A stretch of 64,000 bases of DNA from an uncultured Blautia sp. (GCA_900542045.1 UQMI01000005.1:1-64000); one strand, 5' to 3'; shown: positions 1 to 9,629, counted from the first letter of the stretch. Translations and numbers: made by a program. Notes: generated by a model not told the origin, from the letters alone.

Positions 1-420
1 ATAACCCGTGAGGACGTCATGAAAGCAGGGCTTCCTGTCTATCACATCGAGAGAACGATCGAAGAAACAAAAGAAGCCTTTGGAGATCAGGCACATATCC
101 TGTATGTGAATGCCCGCATACAGGAAGATACCAGGCTGGGACGGTTAATGCACGATCTTCAATGCAAAGAAGCAGATCAGATGTACAGCAAAATACTGGC
201 CGAACAGGTAAGGAAGCTGAAGGAGACACCGGAAGGAGTGAGTGAGATGTGCGAGATCATGGATCGGATCTATCAGGAAGGCCGTGAGGAAGCTCAAATA
301 GAAATTGCATGGGAATTAAGGGCAGAAGGTTTTCCTACGGAAAGAATTGCTAAAATACTAAAGACGAATGTGAAGACAATCGAGCAGTGGCTGGCTGGAG
401 AACGGCTGATAGCTCGATAA
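1..420 (+). CDS. Rpn/PD-(D/E)XK transposase-family nuclease, C-terminal part
   Basis: The frame is open at base 1, so the gene starts left of the window and only its last 139 codons are present. The segment resembles the C-terminal part of Rpn-type (recombination-promoting nuclease, PD-(D/E)XK transposase) proteins: a helical region followed by a glutamate-rich stretch (EGREEAQIE) and a closing helix-turn-helix-like motif (ERIAKILKTNVKTIEQWL). The nuclease core is not in view. These proteins are often multicopy and cut DNA; here a second, damaged copy lies at 3029-3184. The family call rests on the tail only, so it is moderate. Confidence 0.6.
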   Translation: MTREDVMKAGLPVYHIERTIEETKEAFGDQAHILYVNARIQEDTRLGRLMHDLQCKEADQMYSKILAEQVRKLKETPEGVSEMCEIMDRIYQEGREEAQIEIAWELRAEGFPTERIAKILKTNVKTIEQWLAGERLIAR

Positions 421-479
421 CAGGTAAGCCCTTTGTAGTTTATGAGACGTAACTTGTTCAGACTGCAAAGGGCATTTTG
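70..479. repeat. Left copy of a duplicated segment flanking the accessory patch
   Basis: Bases 70-212 match 3032-3174 with 9 mismatches in 143, and bases 419-479 match 3165-3225 with 2 mismatches in 61. The 206 bases between the two blocks are absent from the right copy. The identical 10-mer AACAGGTAAG sits at both ends of the missing part (203-212 and 419-428), which fits a deletion between short direct repeats. Confidence 0.9.
428..473 (+). terminator. Stem-loop after the Rpn-type gene
   Basis: GCCCTTTG at 428-435 pairs perfectly with CAAAGGGC at 466-473, followed by ATTTTG. It directly follows the stop codon and is repeated with the right copy (3174-3181 and 3212-3219). The T-run is weak, so terminator function is likely but not certain. 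Confidence 0.5.
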
Positions 480-524
480 ATTCGAATGTTTTCACTAAAG
501 TCAGGAGTGTAAGGAACGATAAAA

Positions 525-1061
525 ATGACAATTTATTTATTTGGAGTATCAAACGTTGGAAAAACAACAACGGGCAGGCTGTTAGCAAAAGTATTGGACT
601 ATATTTTTTATGATTTGGATGAAGAGGTAAAGCAGTATTTTAGTGTTACACTGGAAGAATTTGTTAATACGGGAACACTCAGTGAGCGTGATCGGAAGCG
701 AGGAGAAGTATTGGATAGAATTGTGAGAGATAAGCGTGATAAGGTTGTAGCGGTTACTCCAATAGCGTATATGGAGTACATTCGTAAATTTTTATTACGT
801 AAAAATGTTCTGGCAATTGAACTTTGTGACACACCGGAACATATTTTTGACAGACTGGTATTTAGTGATGAGAATGATGTTGTATATCAGGATGATGATT
901 ATAAAAATGCTCATAAAGAGTATTATCTGAAAGAAATCAGTGAAGATATCCGTTATTATGGAAAACATTCATTCAAAATAATAAAGAATAAATTTAACAT
1001 GGAGGGAAAGGAACCTGCGCTCGTAGTGGCACGTTTAATTGAGGAGTATCGTCTTTTGTGA
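525..1061 (+). CDS. Shikimate-kinase-like P-loop protein
   Basis: A 178-residue protein with a Walker A loop near its N-terminus (GVSNVGKTTTGRLLA, about residues 7-21), followed by YDLDEEV, the usual position of the shikimate-kinase DxD-like motif. Length and layout fit the shikimate kinase/NMP-kinase fold. Typical substrate-binding arginine and glycine motifs of true AroK are not obvious, so the substrate is unknown. The start has AAGGA at 511-515. The gene is clearly more AT-rich than the chromosomal genes downstream and lies between duplicated segments, which suggests acquisition by transfer. Its partner or role is not visible. Confidence 0.6.
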   Translation: MTIYLFGVSNVGKTTTGRLLAKVLDYIFYDLDEEVKQYFSVTLEEFVNTGTLSERDRKRGEVLDRIVRDKRDKVVAVTPIAYMEYIRKFLLRKNVLAIELCDTPEHIFDRLVFSDENDVVYQDDDYKNAHKEYYLKEISEDIRYYGKHSFKIIKNKFNMEGKEPALVVARLIEEYRLL

Positions 1062-1262
1062 ATACATGAAACGTGTCGGAGTCCGCTGGGTTTTGCGGAA
1101 TGTAAGCTTGGGTGAGCAACTTGACTGACTCTGGGCTCCATGATAAAGTAAAAGCATAATAGGCAGGTTATATTCTTATGATACTGGTTGGAGAAAGTCA
1201 GAAAAATTCATGCATAAGAAAGCGGCTTATTAGCATACTTGCCGGAAAGGAGTGAACGGAAA

Positions 1263-2963
1263 GTGGGAAAGAAACTTCCTGTTGGTATTGAAAATTTTGA
1301 AGAATTCTCATCGGAAGATTTCTATTACGTTGATAAAACCATGTTCATTAAGGAACTTTTGCAAAACTGGGGAAAGGTAAATTTGTTCACTCGTCCCAGG
1401 CGTTTTGGTAAATCTTTGAATATGAGTATGCTAAAGAGCTTCTTGGAAAGTGGAAGTGATCCGGAACTTTTTAATGGATTGAAGATCATGGAGGAAAAGG
1501 AACTGTGTAAAAAATATATGGGAAAGTTTCCTGTGATCTCCATCAGCCTGAAAAGTGTGGAGGGCTTAAAATATGAAGCAGCGGCTGCGGCATTACGGAC
1601 AGTTATCGGGAATGAGGCAGGAAGGTTTCGTTTTCTGAGTGAAAGCGTGAAACTGGATGAGGATGATAAAAATTCATATAGTCAGTTGATTAATGTGAAA
1701 GTTGATGGGAATGAAAAATATACCATGACAGATGCTGTACTGACGGACAGTCTGCAGACATTATCGCAGCTTCTGGCCAGGCATTATGGCCAGAAAGTCA
1801 TCTTGCTGATTGATGAGTATGATGTCCCTTTGGATAAGGCGTTCCAGGCCGGATATTATGATGAGATGGTAAATCTAATCCGGAATCTGTTCGGAAATGC
1901 GCTGAAGACGAATGACAGTCTTTATTTCGCTGTTTTGACCGGCTGTCTGCGGATTTCCAAGGAGAGCATCTTCACAGGGCTGAATAACCTGAAAGTACAC
2001 ACGATCTCAGATTTCCGTTATGATGAGTTCTTTGGCTTCACCGATGCAGATGTGGATGAAATGCTGGCATTCTATGGCTTAGCCTCTTATAAGGATGTGA
2101 TCCGTGACTGGTATGATGGATACCGTTTCGGGGATACAGATGTGTATTGTCCCTGGGATGTGATCAATTATTGCGATGAGCTGTTGGCAGCGCCATCAAT
2201 TCCGCCCAAAAACTACTGGGCAAATACCAGCGGCAATGACCTGATCCTCCGTATGCTGAAAAATGCTGATCAGACTACGAAAGATGAAGTAGAGGAACTG
2301 TTAAATGGCGGGCAGATAACAAAACGTATAAAGCAGGAACTGACATACCGTGATGTAGATGAGAGCATTGAAAATGTGTGGAGCGTACTATATGCCACAG
2401 GTTACCTGACCGGAATGCACGTGGAGCAGGCGGATGCGGATATATTCAGGCTGTGGTTACCCAATGGGGAGATCCGCAAACTATTTTATGAACTGGTTGA
2501 GGAATGGTTCCGGAAGGTGTCGCGTTCGGATACTGCCAGGATCAATCGGTTCTGCGCGGCATTCCCGGCCGGTGATGCGGATGCAATCCAGGATATGCTT
2601 GGGGATTACCTGTGGGATTCCATCAGTGTGCGTGATACAGCGGTACGGAGGAACATGAAGGAAAACTTTTATCATGGGATGCTGCTTGGGCTTTTGCGGA
2701 GCCAGGACAGCTGGCTGGTAAAGTCAAACGCGGAGACCGGGGAGGGATACAGTGATATATCTATCCAGACGCCGGACAGAGTCGGCATGCTCATCGAACT
2801 GAAGTATGCGGAGGATGGGAACCTGGAGGCGGCCTGTGGGAATGCGCTGAAGCAGATTGAAGAAAAGAAGTACGCGGAAGGGCTGAAACGCCGGGGGACG
2901 AAAAAGATTATCAAATACGGAATCGCATTTTGTGAGAAAGAGTGCATGGTGCTGATGGCGTAA
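1263..2963 (+). CDS. AAA-ATPase-like protein with C-terminal PD-(D/E)XK-type domain
   Basis: This belongs to the large family with an N-terminal AAA-ATPase-like domain (opening KKLPVGIENFEE, then FTRPRRFGKSLNMSML as the nucleotide-binding loop, IDEYDVPLD as the Walker B region) and a C-terminal restriction-endonuclease-like domain (about residues 480-560) where MLIELKYAE supplies the E-x-K pair. Members are multicopy in gut anaerobes; their function is unknown and defence or mobile-element roles have been suggested. I place the start at GTG 1263: GGAAAGGAG at 1244-1252 is 10 bases upstream, whereas the earlier TTG at 1239 lies before that site. Product 566 residues. No frameshift is seen. Confidence 0.75.
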   Translation: MGKKLPVGIENFEEFSSEDFYYVDKTMFIKELLQNWGKVNLFTRPRRFGKSLNMSMLKSFLESGSDPELFNGLKIMEEKELCKKYMGKFPVISISLKSVEGLKYEAAAAALRTVIGNEAGRFRFLSESVKLDEDDKNSYSQLINVKVDGNEKYTMTDAVLTDSLQTLSQLLARHYGQKVILLIDEYDVPLDKAFQAGYYDEMVNLIRNLFGNALKTNDSLYFAVLTGCLRISKESIFTGLNNLKVHTISDFRYDEFFGFTDADVDEMLAFYGLASYKDVIRDWYDGYRFGDTDVYCPWDVINYCDELLAAPSIPPKNYWANTSGNDLILRMLKNADQTTKDEVEELLNGGQITKRIKQELTYRDVDESIENVWSVLYATGYLTGMHVEQADADIFRLWLPNGEIRKLFYELVEEWFRKVSRSDTARINRFCAAFPAGDADAIQDMLGDYLWDSISVRDTAVRRNMKENFYHGMLLGLLRSQDSWLVKSNAETGEGYSDISIQTPDRVGMLIELKYAEDGNLEAACGNALKQIEEKKYAEGLKRRGTKKIIKYGIAFCEKECMVLMA

Positions 2964-3028
2964 ATAATGTTTTCAGGTATGCGGTGTATAGGAATTATTT
3001 TAATTGGAAATACGAAAGCTTCCAGAGA

Positions 3029-3184
3029 TATAAAGAAGCATTTGGAGATCAGGCACATATCCTGTATGTGAATGCCAGTATACAGGACGATACCAGGCTG
3101 GGACGGTTAATGCATGATCTCCAGTGCAGAGAAGCAGATCAGATGTACAGCAAAATACTGGCAGAACAGGTAAGCCCTTTGTAG
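3029..3184 (+). pseudogene. Remnant of the Rpn-type nuclease gene
   Basis: The frame carries about 48 residues almost identical to the window-edge gene (from KEAFGDQAHILYVNA to KILAEQV), then stops after a few new residues. The 3' third of the gene is missing through the 216-bp deletion and no 5' part is present. An open frame runs into it from 2942, overlapping the end of the previous gene, but this has no plausible start of its own. Confidence 0.7.
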
Positions 3185-3225
3185 TTTATGAGACGGAAAT
3201 TGTTCAGACTGCAAAGGGCATTTTG
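3032..3225. repeat. Right copy of the duplicated segment
   Basis: Matches 70-212 and then 419-479 as one continuous piece; the junction lies in AACAGGTAAG at 3165-3174. It includes the stem-loop GCCCTTTG/CAAAGGGC (3174-3181, 3212-3219) found after the left copy. Confidence 0.9.
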
Positions 3226-3255
3226 GTCGGCCAGGCAGAATCGGGAGAATGAAAA

Positions 3256-3813
3256 TTGGAGAAAGTGATCGAAATCTGGAAAATTTATAATCCGCCCTGG
3301 AGTGAAATTGAAATTCTGATCTTTGCTGTTGTATTTTTGCTGATTGCAGGAATTGCAGCGAGAATGAGGATGCAGAAGAAAATCCGGACTTCGCAGCTGA
3401 TTTCCATCTGTCTGCTGGTGCTTTATCTGGGAATTGTATTTGCCTCTACAGTATTTACCAGGATACCGGCAGAGCAGCCAAGATACGAGCTGCAGGTCTT
3501 CTGGTCCTGGATCAGGGTTCTTCGGGATCAGAACATGGGAATGCTCCTGGAGATTTTCCTGAACTTTCTGCTGCTGCTTCCCGCAGGGTTCCTTTTCCCC
3601 ATGCTGAGGGGACGGCGGCTGAGAATACGCTATGGTTTGCTGTGGGGCGCGCTGATTTCCCTGATCATTGAGGTCTGTCAGCTGGTATTCCACAGGGGAT
3701 TATTTGAGTGGGACGATATGATACATAATGCCCTGGGATGTATGATTGGCTGTGGAATCGCGAATGTGATCCGGTGGGGAATCGGGAGAAAGAACACCAG
3801 AAGAGGGAGATAA
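3256..3813 (+). CDS. VanZ-like membrane protein
   Basis: A 185-residue protein with four to five hydrophobic helices and the family pattern of VanZ-like proteins: a conserved stretch ending NFLLLLPAGFLFP (about residues 97-109), then EVCQLVF and the acidic-asparagine motif FEWDDMIHNALG near residue 155. VanZ relatives contribute to low-level resistance to teicoplanin or other envelope-acting compounds in some hosts, but most are of unknown role. The start is TTG 3256, supported by GGGAG at 3243-3247; no in-frame ATG is near. It stands alone between the accessory patch and glmS. Confidence 0.8.
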   Translation: MEKVIEIWKIYNPPWSEIEILIFAVVFLLIAGIAARMRMQKKIRTSQLISICLLVLYLGIVFASTVFTRIPAEQPRYELQVFWSWIRVLRDQNMGMLLEIFLNFLLLLPAGFLFPMLRGRRLRIRYGLLWGALISLIIEVCQLVFHRGLFEWDDMIHNALGCMIGCGIANVIRWGIGRKNTRRGR

Positions 3814-3915
3814 TTGCACAATGGCTGACGGGAGATCAGCCGGCTACCAGATGAATAAGCACCTCCCTCTTCAGGCACTGCATGGAAATGAGTGGAACTG
3901 CAGAGGGATTTTTAC

Positions 3916-3944
3916 TTGTGTTTCTATCCGTCAGATGATAAAAT
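3916..3944 (+). promoter_or_regulatory. Candidate sigma-A promoter for glmS
   Basis: TTGTGT at 3916-3921 and TAAAAT at 3939-3944 are separated by 17 bases. This would give a leader of roughly 215 bases before glmS. Confidence 0.45.
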
Positions 3945-3982
3945 TGTAAAAGATTCTGTGTTGATTAAAGGGTGATTTACAA

Positions 3983-4147
3983 GTGCAGGCAGACAGAAGG
4001 GACCAGTATCGGGTCCCGGGCTGGCGGCATCTGGATGAACTCAGAGGCAATCAGAAAGTAACGGATGGATCCGGAACAGGAAAATGGAAAAATCCTCTGC
4101 AGAAGTATTTGTCTGAATGGAAGAAAGACTGTGCAGATATTTTATAG
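3983..4147 (+). CDS. Possible 54-residue leader protein upstream of glmS
   Basis: An open frame from GTG 3983 to TAG 4147 encodes a basic, tryptophan-containing 54-residue peptide (ends LSEWKKDCADIL). AAGGG at 3968-3972 lies 10 bases upstream and the frame ends 21 bases before glmS. It has no recognisable family and could simply be leader RNA. The 355-base gap 3814-4168 otherwise holds the promoter above and a 6-bp stem, GGGACC 3999-4004 with GGTCCC 4012-4017. I do not see the conserved core of a glmS ribozyme. Confidence 0.3.
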   Translation: MQADRRDQYRVPGWRHLDELRGNQKVTDGSGTGKWKNPLQKYLSEWKKDCADIL

Positions 4148-4168
4148 GACAGGAAAGGAAACGAGATT

Positions 4169-6007
4169 ATGTGTGGAATTGTAGGTTATGTTGGTGACGC
4201 GCAGGCAGCACCGATCTTACTGAATGGACTGGAGAAGCTGGAGTATCGGGGATATGACTCGGCTGGTCTGGCTGTCCGGGATGGAGAAAAAGACGCGGAG
4301 ATCGTGAAAGCCAAAGGCCGTCTGCGGATTCTGGCGGAGAAGACCAATGACGGATACAGCCTCAAAGGTACCTGCGGGATTGGGCATACAAGATGGGCTA
4401 CCCACGGAGAACCATCAGAAGAAAATGCCCATCCCCACTGCAGCGATGATGGCAATGTGGTGGCCGTGCATAACGGGATCATTGAGAATTATCAGGAATT
4501 GAAGGAAAAACTGCTGCGCAAAGGCTATAAATTTTATTCTTCTACGGATACGGAGATCGCAGTGAAGCTGGTGGATTACTACTATAAGAAATATCTGGGA
4601 ACACCGGTGGATGCCCTGAACCATGCCATGGTCCGCATTCGAGGTTCTTATGCTCTGGCAGTCATGTTCCGGGATTATCCGGAAGAAATTTACGTGGCCC
4701 GTAAGGACAGCCCCATGATCATCGGCGTGGAGCAGGGAGAGTCCTATCTGGCTTCGGATGTGCCGGCGATCCTGAAATATACAAGAAATGTGTACTACAT
4801 TGGCAATATGGAAATCGGCCGTCTGCAGAAAGGAAAAGTGACATTCTACAATCTGGACGGCGATGAGATCGAAAAGGACCTGACAGAAATCGAATGGGAT
4901 GCGGAGGCTGCTGAGAAAGCCGGATTTGAGCATTTCATGATGAAAGAGATCCATGAGCAGCCCAAGGCTGTAGAGGATACCATTCATTCCGTGGTAAAGA
5001 ATGGAGTCATTGATCTGACGGATGTGAATCTCTCTGAGGATGAGATCCGCGGCATCAGCCAGATTTATATTGTGGCCTGTGGTTCCGCCAGCTATGTGGG
5101 CTGCGCGGCTCAGTATGTTCTGGAAGACCTGGCCAATATACCGGTTCGCGTGGAACTGGCTTCTGAATTCCGGTATCGCAAAATGAAGCTGGATCCAGAT
5201 GGACTGGTGATCATCATCAGTCAGTCCGGTGAGACGGCTGACAGCCTGGCTGCCCTTCGCAAAGCAAAGGAAAAGGGAGTCCGTACCCTTGGCATTGTCA
5301 ATGTGGTTGGCTCCACCATTGCGCGGGAAGCAGATAATGTATTCTATACACTGGCAGGACCGGAAATTGCAGTTGCCACCACAAAGGCATTCAGCACCCA
5401 GCTGATCGCCTGCTATGCGCTGGCCATTCAGTTTGCAAAAGTACGGGAAGAGATCACAGAAGAAAAGTACCAGGCGATGATTCACGAAATGCAGACACTG
5501 CCGGACAAGATCGCCCGTGTCATCGAGGACAAGGAGAGGATCCAGTGGTTTGCTTCCAAGCAGGCAGCTGCCCGGGATACCTTTTTCATTGGCCGCGGGC
5601 TGGATTATGCCATTTGTATGGAAGGCAGTCTGAAGATGAAAGAAATCAGCTATATCCATTCTGAGGCCTATGCAGCCGGGGAACTGAAGCATGGAACCAT
5701 TTCTCTGCTGGAAAACGGAACGCTGGTGGTAGGTGTACTGACCCAGCAGGATCTGTACGAAAAAACAGTCAGCAATATGGTGGAATGCAAGAGCCGCGGG
5801 GCCTATCTTATGGGTCTGACGACCTATGGCAATTACAGCATCGAGGATACGGCGGATTTTGTAACCTATATCCCGAAGACAGATGAGCATTTTGCCACTT
5901 CTCTTGCGGTAATTCCGCTGCAGCTGATGGCTTACTACGTATCTGTGGCCAAGGGACTGGATGTGGATAAGCCCAGGAATCTGGCAAAGAGTGTAACTGT
6001 GGAATAA
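4169..6007 (+). CDS. glmS: Glutamine-fructose-6-phosphate aminotransferase
   Basis: Cytosolic enzyme that converts fructose-6-phosphate and glutamine to glucosamine-6-phosphate, the first committed step to peptidoglycan amino sugars. The protein begins MCGIVGYVG with the catalytic Cys2 of the glutaminase domain (residues 1-220, with GHTRWATHG), followed by two SIS isomerase domains ([28 protein letters not shown]) and the typical C-terminal end [13 protein letters not shown]. Length 612 residues is normal. AGGAAAGGA lies just before the ATG. It is followed by a stem-loop and is probably a single-gene unit. Confidence 0.97.
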   Translation: MCGIVGYVGDAQAAPILLNGLEKLEYRGYDSAGLAVRDGEKDAEIVKAKGRLRILAEKTNDGYSLKGTCGIGHTRWATHGEPSEENAHPHCSDDGNVVAVHNGIIENYQELKEKLLRKGYKFYSSTDTEIAVKLVDYYYKKYLGTPVDALNHAMVRIRGSYALAVMFRDYPEEIYVARKDSPMIIGVEQGESYLASDVPAILKYTRNVYYIGNMEIGRLQKGKVTFYNLDGDEIEKDLTEIEWDAEAAEKAGFEHFMMKEIHEQPKAVEDTIHSVVKNGVIDLTDVNLSEDEIRGISQIYIVACGSASYVGCAAQYVLEDLANIPVRVELASEFRYRKMKLDPDGLVIIISQSGETADSLAALRKAKEKGVRTLGIVNVVGSTIAREADNVFYTLAGPEIAVATTKAFSTQLIACYALAIQFAKVREEITEEKYQAMIHEMQTLPDKIARVIEDKERIQWFASKQAAARDTFFIGRGLDYAICMEGSLKMKEISYIHSEAYAAGELKHGTISLLENGTLVVGVLTQQDLYEKTVSNMVECKSRGAYLMGLTTYGNYSIEDTADFVTYIPKTDEHFATSLAVIPLQLMAYYVSVAKGLDVDKPRNLAKSVTVE

Positions 6008-6015
6008 AGAAGAAA

Positions 6016-6050
6016 AAGGGTGAAAGGCCGGAGGCGGTTTTTTCACCCTT
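6016..6050 (+). terminator. Stem-loop after glmS
   Basis: AAGGGTGAAA at 6016-6025 pairs perfectly with TTTCACCCTT at 6041-6050 around a 15-base loop. A T-rich stretch lies inside the 3' arm rather than after it, so termination efficiency is uncertain. Confidence 0.5.
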
Positions 6051-6075
6051 ATTTAGAAGAAATGGAAGCGGCAGG

Positions 6076-8061
6076 ATGGAGAACAGAGAAAATGACCGGC
6101 AGGAATGCAATGATATCCTGCGCCGGGAGAAAGAGCGGGAATTGTGGCATCTGCTGGCAGAACAGCAGGGGAAGGTGTTTTATACCGCCAAACATCTGGA
6201 ATTTACCTACAAGATCAGAGGCGGGGAGCTTTTCGTAGACCGGAAGGCAAAATCCATTACACAGGCGACCGTATACAAAGCGTATCATAAGGCTATGGAG
6301 CTGGAGGGAAAAGTGAGCGGGCCCAAAAAGCTGGGAACCTTTGGAGCCAGTTATCTGTATCCGATCTTCCTGCAGCTGTCGATCATCAAACAAAAGTCCG
6401 GTACAGAAGCTGAGAAAAACAGTTTTGCAGCAGAACGGAAAATGGGAGGAACTATGAGCAGAGAAATGGATGAAATCAGACAGGATATTCAGAAAGCCAG
6501 GACCGCATTGGGGATCGAGCTGGGTTCCACAAGAATAAAGGCGGTATTGATCGATTCGGAAAATGCGCCTGTGGCGTCCGGCAGTTATGAGTGGGAAAAC
6601 CAGCTGGAAAACGGTATCTGGACTTACTCGCTGGAGAGTATCTGGACAGGCCTGCAGGCAGCTTACAGAGACATGGCAGGCCAGGTGAAGGCGCAGTATG
6701 GGATTACCCTGGAGAAGATTGGAGCCATTGGTTTCAGCGCCATGATGCATGGGTATATGGCCTTTGACGGGCGGGGAGAGTTGCTGGTTCCGTTCCGGAC
6801 CTGGCGCAATACCATGACCCTGGAGGCATCAGAGATCCTGTCGGAACGATTTGGATTTCACATTCCCCAGCGGTGGAGTGTGGCCCATCTGTATCAGGCC
6901 ATTCTGAACGGAGAAACCCATGTGGAACGGATCCGTTATCTGACCACCTTATCCGGCTATATCCACTGGAAGATGACAGGCCGGAAGGTGCTGGGCATCG
7001 GGGATGCCTCCGGCATGTTTCCCATTGATGCGCAGACGAAGGATTATGACCGGACCATGCTGCAGCAGTTTGAAGAACTGGTAAGCGGCAAAGGGTATGA
7101 CTGGAAGCTCTGCGAGCTCCTTCCGGAAGTGCGGCTGGCAGGAGAAGATGCCGGCACGCTGACGGCGGAGGGAGCGGCCCTGTTGGACCCGGAAGGAAAT
7201 CTGCGGCCAGGGATTCCCGTATGCCCTCCGGAAGGTGATGCGGGTACCGGAATGACTGCCACCAACAGTGTGGCCAGGCGGACGGGAAATGTATCAGCGG
7301 GTACCTCTGTGTTTGCCATGGTGGTCCTGGAGAAACCGCTGTCCAGAGCCTATGAGGAATTGGATATCGTTACCACCCCTGACGGAAGTCCGGTGGCCAT
7401 GGTACACTGCAATAACGGCACTTCTGATCTGAATGCCTGGGTGGATCTCTTTGGTGAGTTCCTGGAAACCATGGGAATGTCTGTGGACAGAAATACACTC
7501 TTTTCTGCCCTGTACCATAAGGCTCTGGAAGGGGAAAAGGATGCCGGCAGTCTGCTGTCCTGCTGTTATCTGTCCGGAGAGCATATTACCGGTTTTGAAA
7601 AGGGAAGGCCATTTTTTGTACGGACACCGGAGAGCCGTTTTCGTCTGGCGGAATTTATGAGAAGCCATCTGTATGCGTCTCTGGCAACGCTGAAGATTGG
7701 CATGGATCTCTTATTCAAACAGGAAAACGTGGAACTGGATGAGCTCATGGGCCATGGAGGCTTCTTTAAGACCCGGGATGTGGGCCAGCGCGTGATGGCT
7801 GCGGCAGCTAATGTACCGGTGACTGTCCTGGAGACAGCAGGAGAAGGCGGCGCCTGGGGCATTGCCCTGCTTGCCGCCTATGCAGTGAGACGCCGGGAAG
7901 GAGAATCTCTGGAGGAATATCTGAAGGGGTCGGTTTTTGCCAGAGAGAACGGCAGCCGCATGGAGCCGGATCCGGAAGATGTTGCAGGATTTGACATCTT
8001 CATGGAGCGTTACAGGAAGGCCCTTGGGGTGGAGCGGGCCGCTGTGGAAGCTTTGCAATAA
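6076..8061 (+). CDS. FGGY-family carbohydrate kinase with in-frame N-terminal extension
   Basis: The open frame of 661 codons has two parts. Residues 127-661 form an FGGY sugar kinase: [15 protein letters not shown] is the phosphate-1 loop of the first ribonuclease-H-like lobe, [12 protein letters not shown] follows, and [18 protein letters not shown] with [17 protein letters not shown] gives the C-terminal ATP lobe; the best guess is a xylulokinase or ribulokinase relative. Residues 1-126 are unrelated: a basic 100-residue segment ([30 protein letters not shown]) that looks like a separate small protein of unknown function. No stop separates them, and ATG 6454 has its own site GGGAGGA at 6444-6450. 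The kinase alone would be 535 residues, a normal family length. Confidence 0.8.
   Translation: MENRENDRQECNDILRREKERELWHLLAEQQGKVFYTAKHLEFTYKIRGGELFVDRKAKSITQATVYKAYHKAMELEGKVSGPKKLGTFGASYLYPIFLQLSIIKQKSGTEAEKNSFAAERKMGGTMSREMDEIRQDIQKARTALGIELGSTRIKAVLIDSENAPVASGSYEWENQLENGIWTYSLESIWTGLQAAYRDMAGQVKAQYGITLEKIGAIGFSAMMHGYMAFDGRGELLVPFRTWRNTMTLEASEILSERFGFHIPQRWSVAHLYQAILNGETHVERIRYLTTLSGYIHWKMTGRKVLGIGDASGMFPIDAQTKDYDRTMLQQFEELVSGKGYDWKLCELLPEVRLAGEDAGTLTAEGAALLDPEGNLRPGIPVCPPEGDAGTGMTATNSVARRTGNVSAGTSVFAMVVLEKPLSRAYEELDIVTTPDGSPVAMVHCNNGTSDLNAWVDLFGEFLETMGMSVDRNTLFSALYHKALEGEKDAGSLLSCCYLSGEHITGFEKGRPFFVRTPESRFRLAEFMRSHLYASLATLKIGMDLLFKQENVELDELMGHGGFFKTRDVGQRVMAAAANVPVTVLETAGEGGAWGIALLAAYAVRRREGESLEEYLKGSVFARENGSRMEPDPEDVAGFDIFMERYRKALGVERAAVEALQ
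6444..6456 (+). promoter_or_regulatory. Internal ribosome binding site and start for the kinase part
   Basis: GGGAGGA at 6444-6450 with ATG at 6454, in the same frame as the longer ORF. The spacing is short (3 bases) but the site is much stronger than the one before ATG 6076. It suggests that the kinase can be made separately from the extension. Confidence 0.55.
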
Positions 8062-8090
8062 AGGGTGAAGAGGATGATCGCGCCGGCGGG

Positions 8091-9629
8091 CTAGTCCTGC
8101 AGGGCAGCTGTTTCCCCCAGCAGCTGAAAGGACAGCAGCAGATGCAGTCTGGTATCGGCGTCTTCCAGATCGATATCTGCCATTTCGTATATTTTTTCCA
8201 GACGGTACAGCAGGGTGGTCCGGTGGATGTGAAGCAGCCGGGCTGCCTCGCTGGAATTGTATTTGCAGTTCATGTAGACCTGAAGGGTTTCATATAACTG
8301 CGATTCGTTTCTGGCGTCGTATTCCAGAAGCCGGAACAGGCCCGGATGACAGATGAAGCGGACCGGCAGTTTCTCAGAAATCTGCTGGGTCATGTACTGC
8401 AGATAAAAATCTTCAAATTTAAAATACCAGAAAGAATCCATATGTGACAGTCCGTATTGCAGGGCGAAGTCGGCCTGCCGGAAGGCGTGGGACAGGTTGG
8501 AAAAGCCCTGGAACAGGGCGCTGATGCCGCATTTGTACATGGATTCCCGGATGAAGGCGGGAAATGTATCCAGAAAACCGTAGTCCTCATGCTTGGAATT
8601 TCTGGTGGTATTGAGCACCAGGAACAGACCCTGGTGGGATTTGACTGCAATGCTTTCCGGATACATATATTCCAGCCGCAGTCCGTGATAGAGGGGCGCG
8701 TCATATTCGCTGCTGATAAAATAGTATTCCATCAGGATCAGATAATAGCTGTCCTCGGGACTCCAGCCGATTTCCCGGAGTTGTTGAGTCAGGAGTTTTT
8801 CCGGAAGCTGCTTGCCGGAGATGATCTCGTGGATGGAATTCCGCACCGGGGAATCCGGGGGAATAGGGGCGGTCATGGCGGGAATGTATTCCACCAGTCG
8901 GCTGATCTTCTGTCCCAGACAGCCGAACAGATGAGATTCTTCCGGGCTGTAGCTGTTTCTGAAATTGTTGTAGATCAGCCGGTAGCAGAATTTTTCATTT
9001 TTGTAAAGGTTATAGCAGAGTGTGGCGTAATTGATGCTGGAATAATAGAATACGCCCCGTACTTTTTCATACTGATAGAATTGAGGATCGTCCAGCAGAT
9101 CCAGGATTTCTTCTTCGTCAGTAATCTTGGAAGAACTTCGGCTGTTTCCGGGGCTGAAGGTTCGGATATTAGTGTTATACATGACATAATTCAGATAAAT
9201 ATCGGTAAGAGAGATGCGTCCGCGCATCTTTTTTTTCGCGGTTTTAAGCATTTCGCGGATTCCCTCTTCCGTGTAGGGACTCCTGTCCAGTTCTTGTTCC
9301 CATTGTTCAAAATCAGAAAAGATACGGTTGATGTCATTGAGCAGGAGACGGGCGGAAACCTGTTCTGTCAGGCAGACGATGTCTCCCGCCGTATTTTCCG
9401 GAATTTCTCTGATCTCCCAGAAACAGAAAAAAGCGGCTTTTGCCTGGCTTCGCAGGCACTGGGGTTCTCTGGCGGGATCTTCCACCAGATAGAGGATCCC
9501 ATCTTCCCATTCTTCCTCCAGGCTGTCAAAGTACACCGCCCGCAGCGGATGGTTGCGAAACTGTCCAGGAGACTGCAGCGGATATGTTTCCAGCAGACGG
9601 GTATAGATCATTTCGGTTATCAGTTCCAT
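8091..9629 (-). CDS. PucR/CdaR-type transcriptional regulator
   Basis: A 512-residue cytosolic protein whose last 70 residues carry the PucR C-terminal helix-turn-helix (NSSEAARLLHIHRTTLLYRLEKI), preceded by a GGDEF-like linker region typical of CdaR/PucR activators. The N-terminal 300 residues probably sense a metabolite; no named sensor domain is obvious. It is divergent from the operon starting at 10008 and separated by 378 bases, so it is the likely regulator of that operon. The start has a GGAGGAAC site on the minus strand directly before the ATG. It converges on the kinase gene with a 29-base gap. Confidence 0.85.
   Translation of the reverse strand: MELITEMIYTRLLETYPLQSPGQFRNHPLRAVYFDSLEEEWEDGILYLVEDPAREPQCLRSQAKAAFFCFWEIREIPENTAGDIVCLTEQVSARLLLNDINRIFSDFEQWEQELDRSPYTEEGIREMLKTAKKKMRGRISLTDIYLNYVMYNTNIRTFSPGNSRSSSKITDEEEILDLLDDPQFYQYEKVRGVFYYSSINYATLCYNLYKNEKFCYRLIYNNFRNSYSPEESHLFGCLGQKISRLVEYIPAMTAPIPPDSPVRNSIHEIISGKQLPEKLLTQQLREIGWSPEDSYYLILMEYYFISSEYDAPLYHGLRLEYMYPESIAVKSHQGLFLVLNTTRNSKHEDYGFLDTFPAFIRESMYKCGISALFQGFSNLSHAFRQADFALQYGLSHMDSFWYFKFEDFYLQYMTQQISEKLPVRFICHPGLFRLLEYDARNESQLYETLQVYMNCKYNSSEAARLLHIHRTTLLYRLEKIYEMADIDLEDADTRLHLLLSFQLLGETAALQD

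Noticed and set aside
4415-6046. 543-codon open frame on the minus strand
   Set aside because: It lies entirely opposite glmS, has no family resemblance and arises from the codon bias of the real gene.
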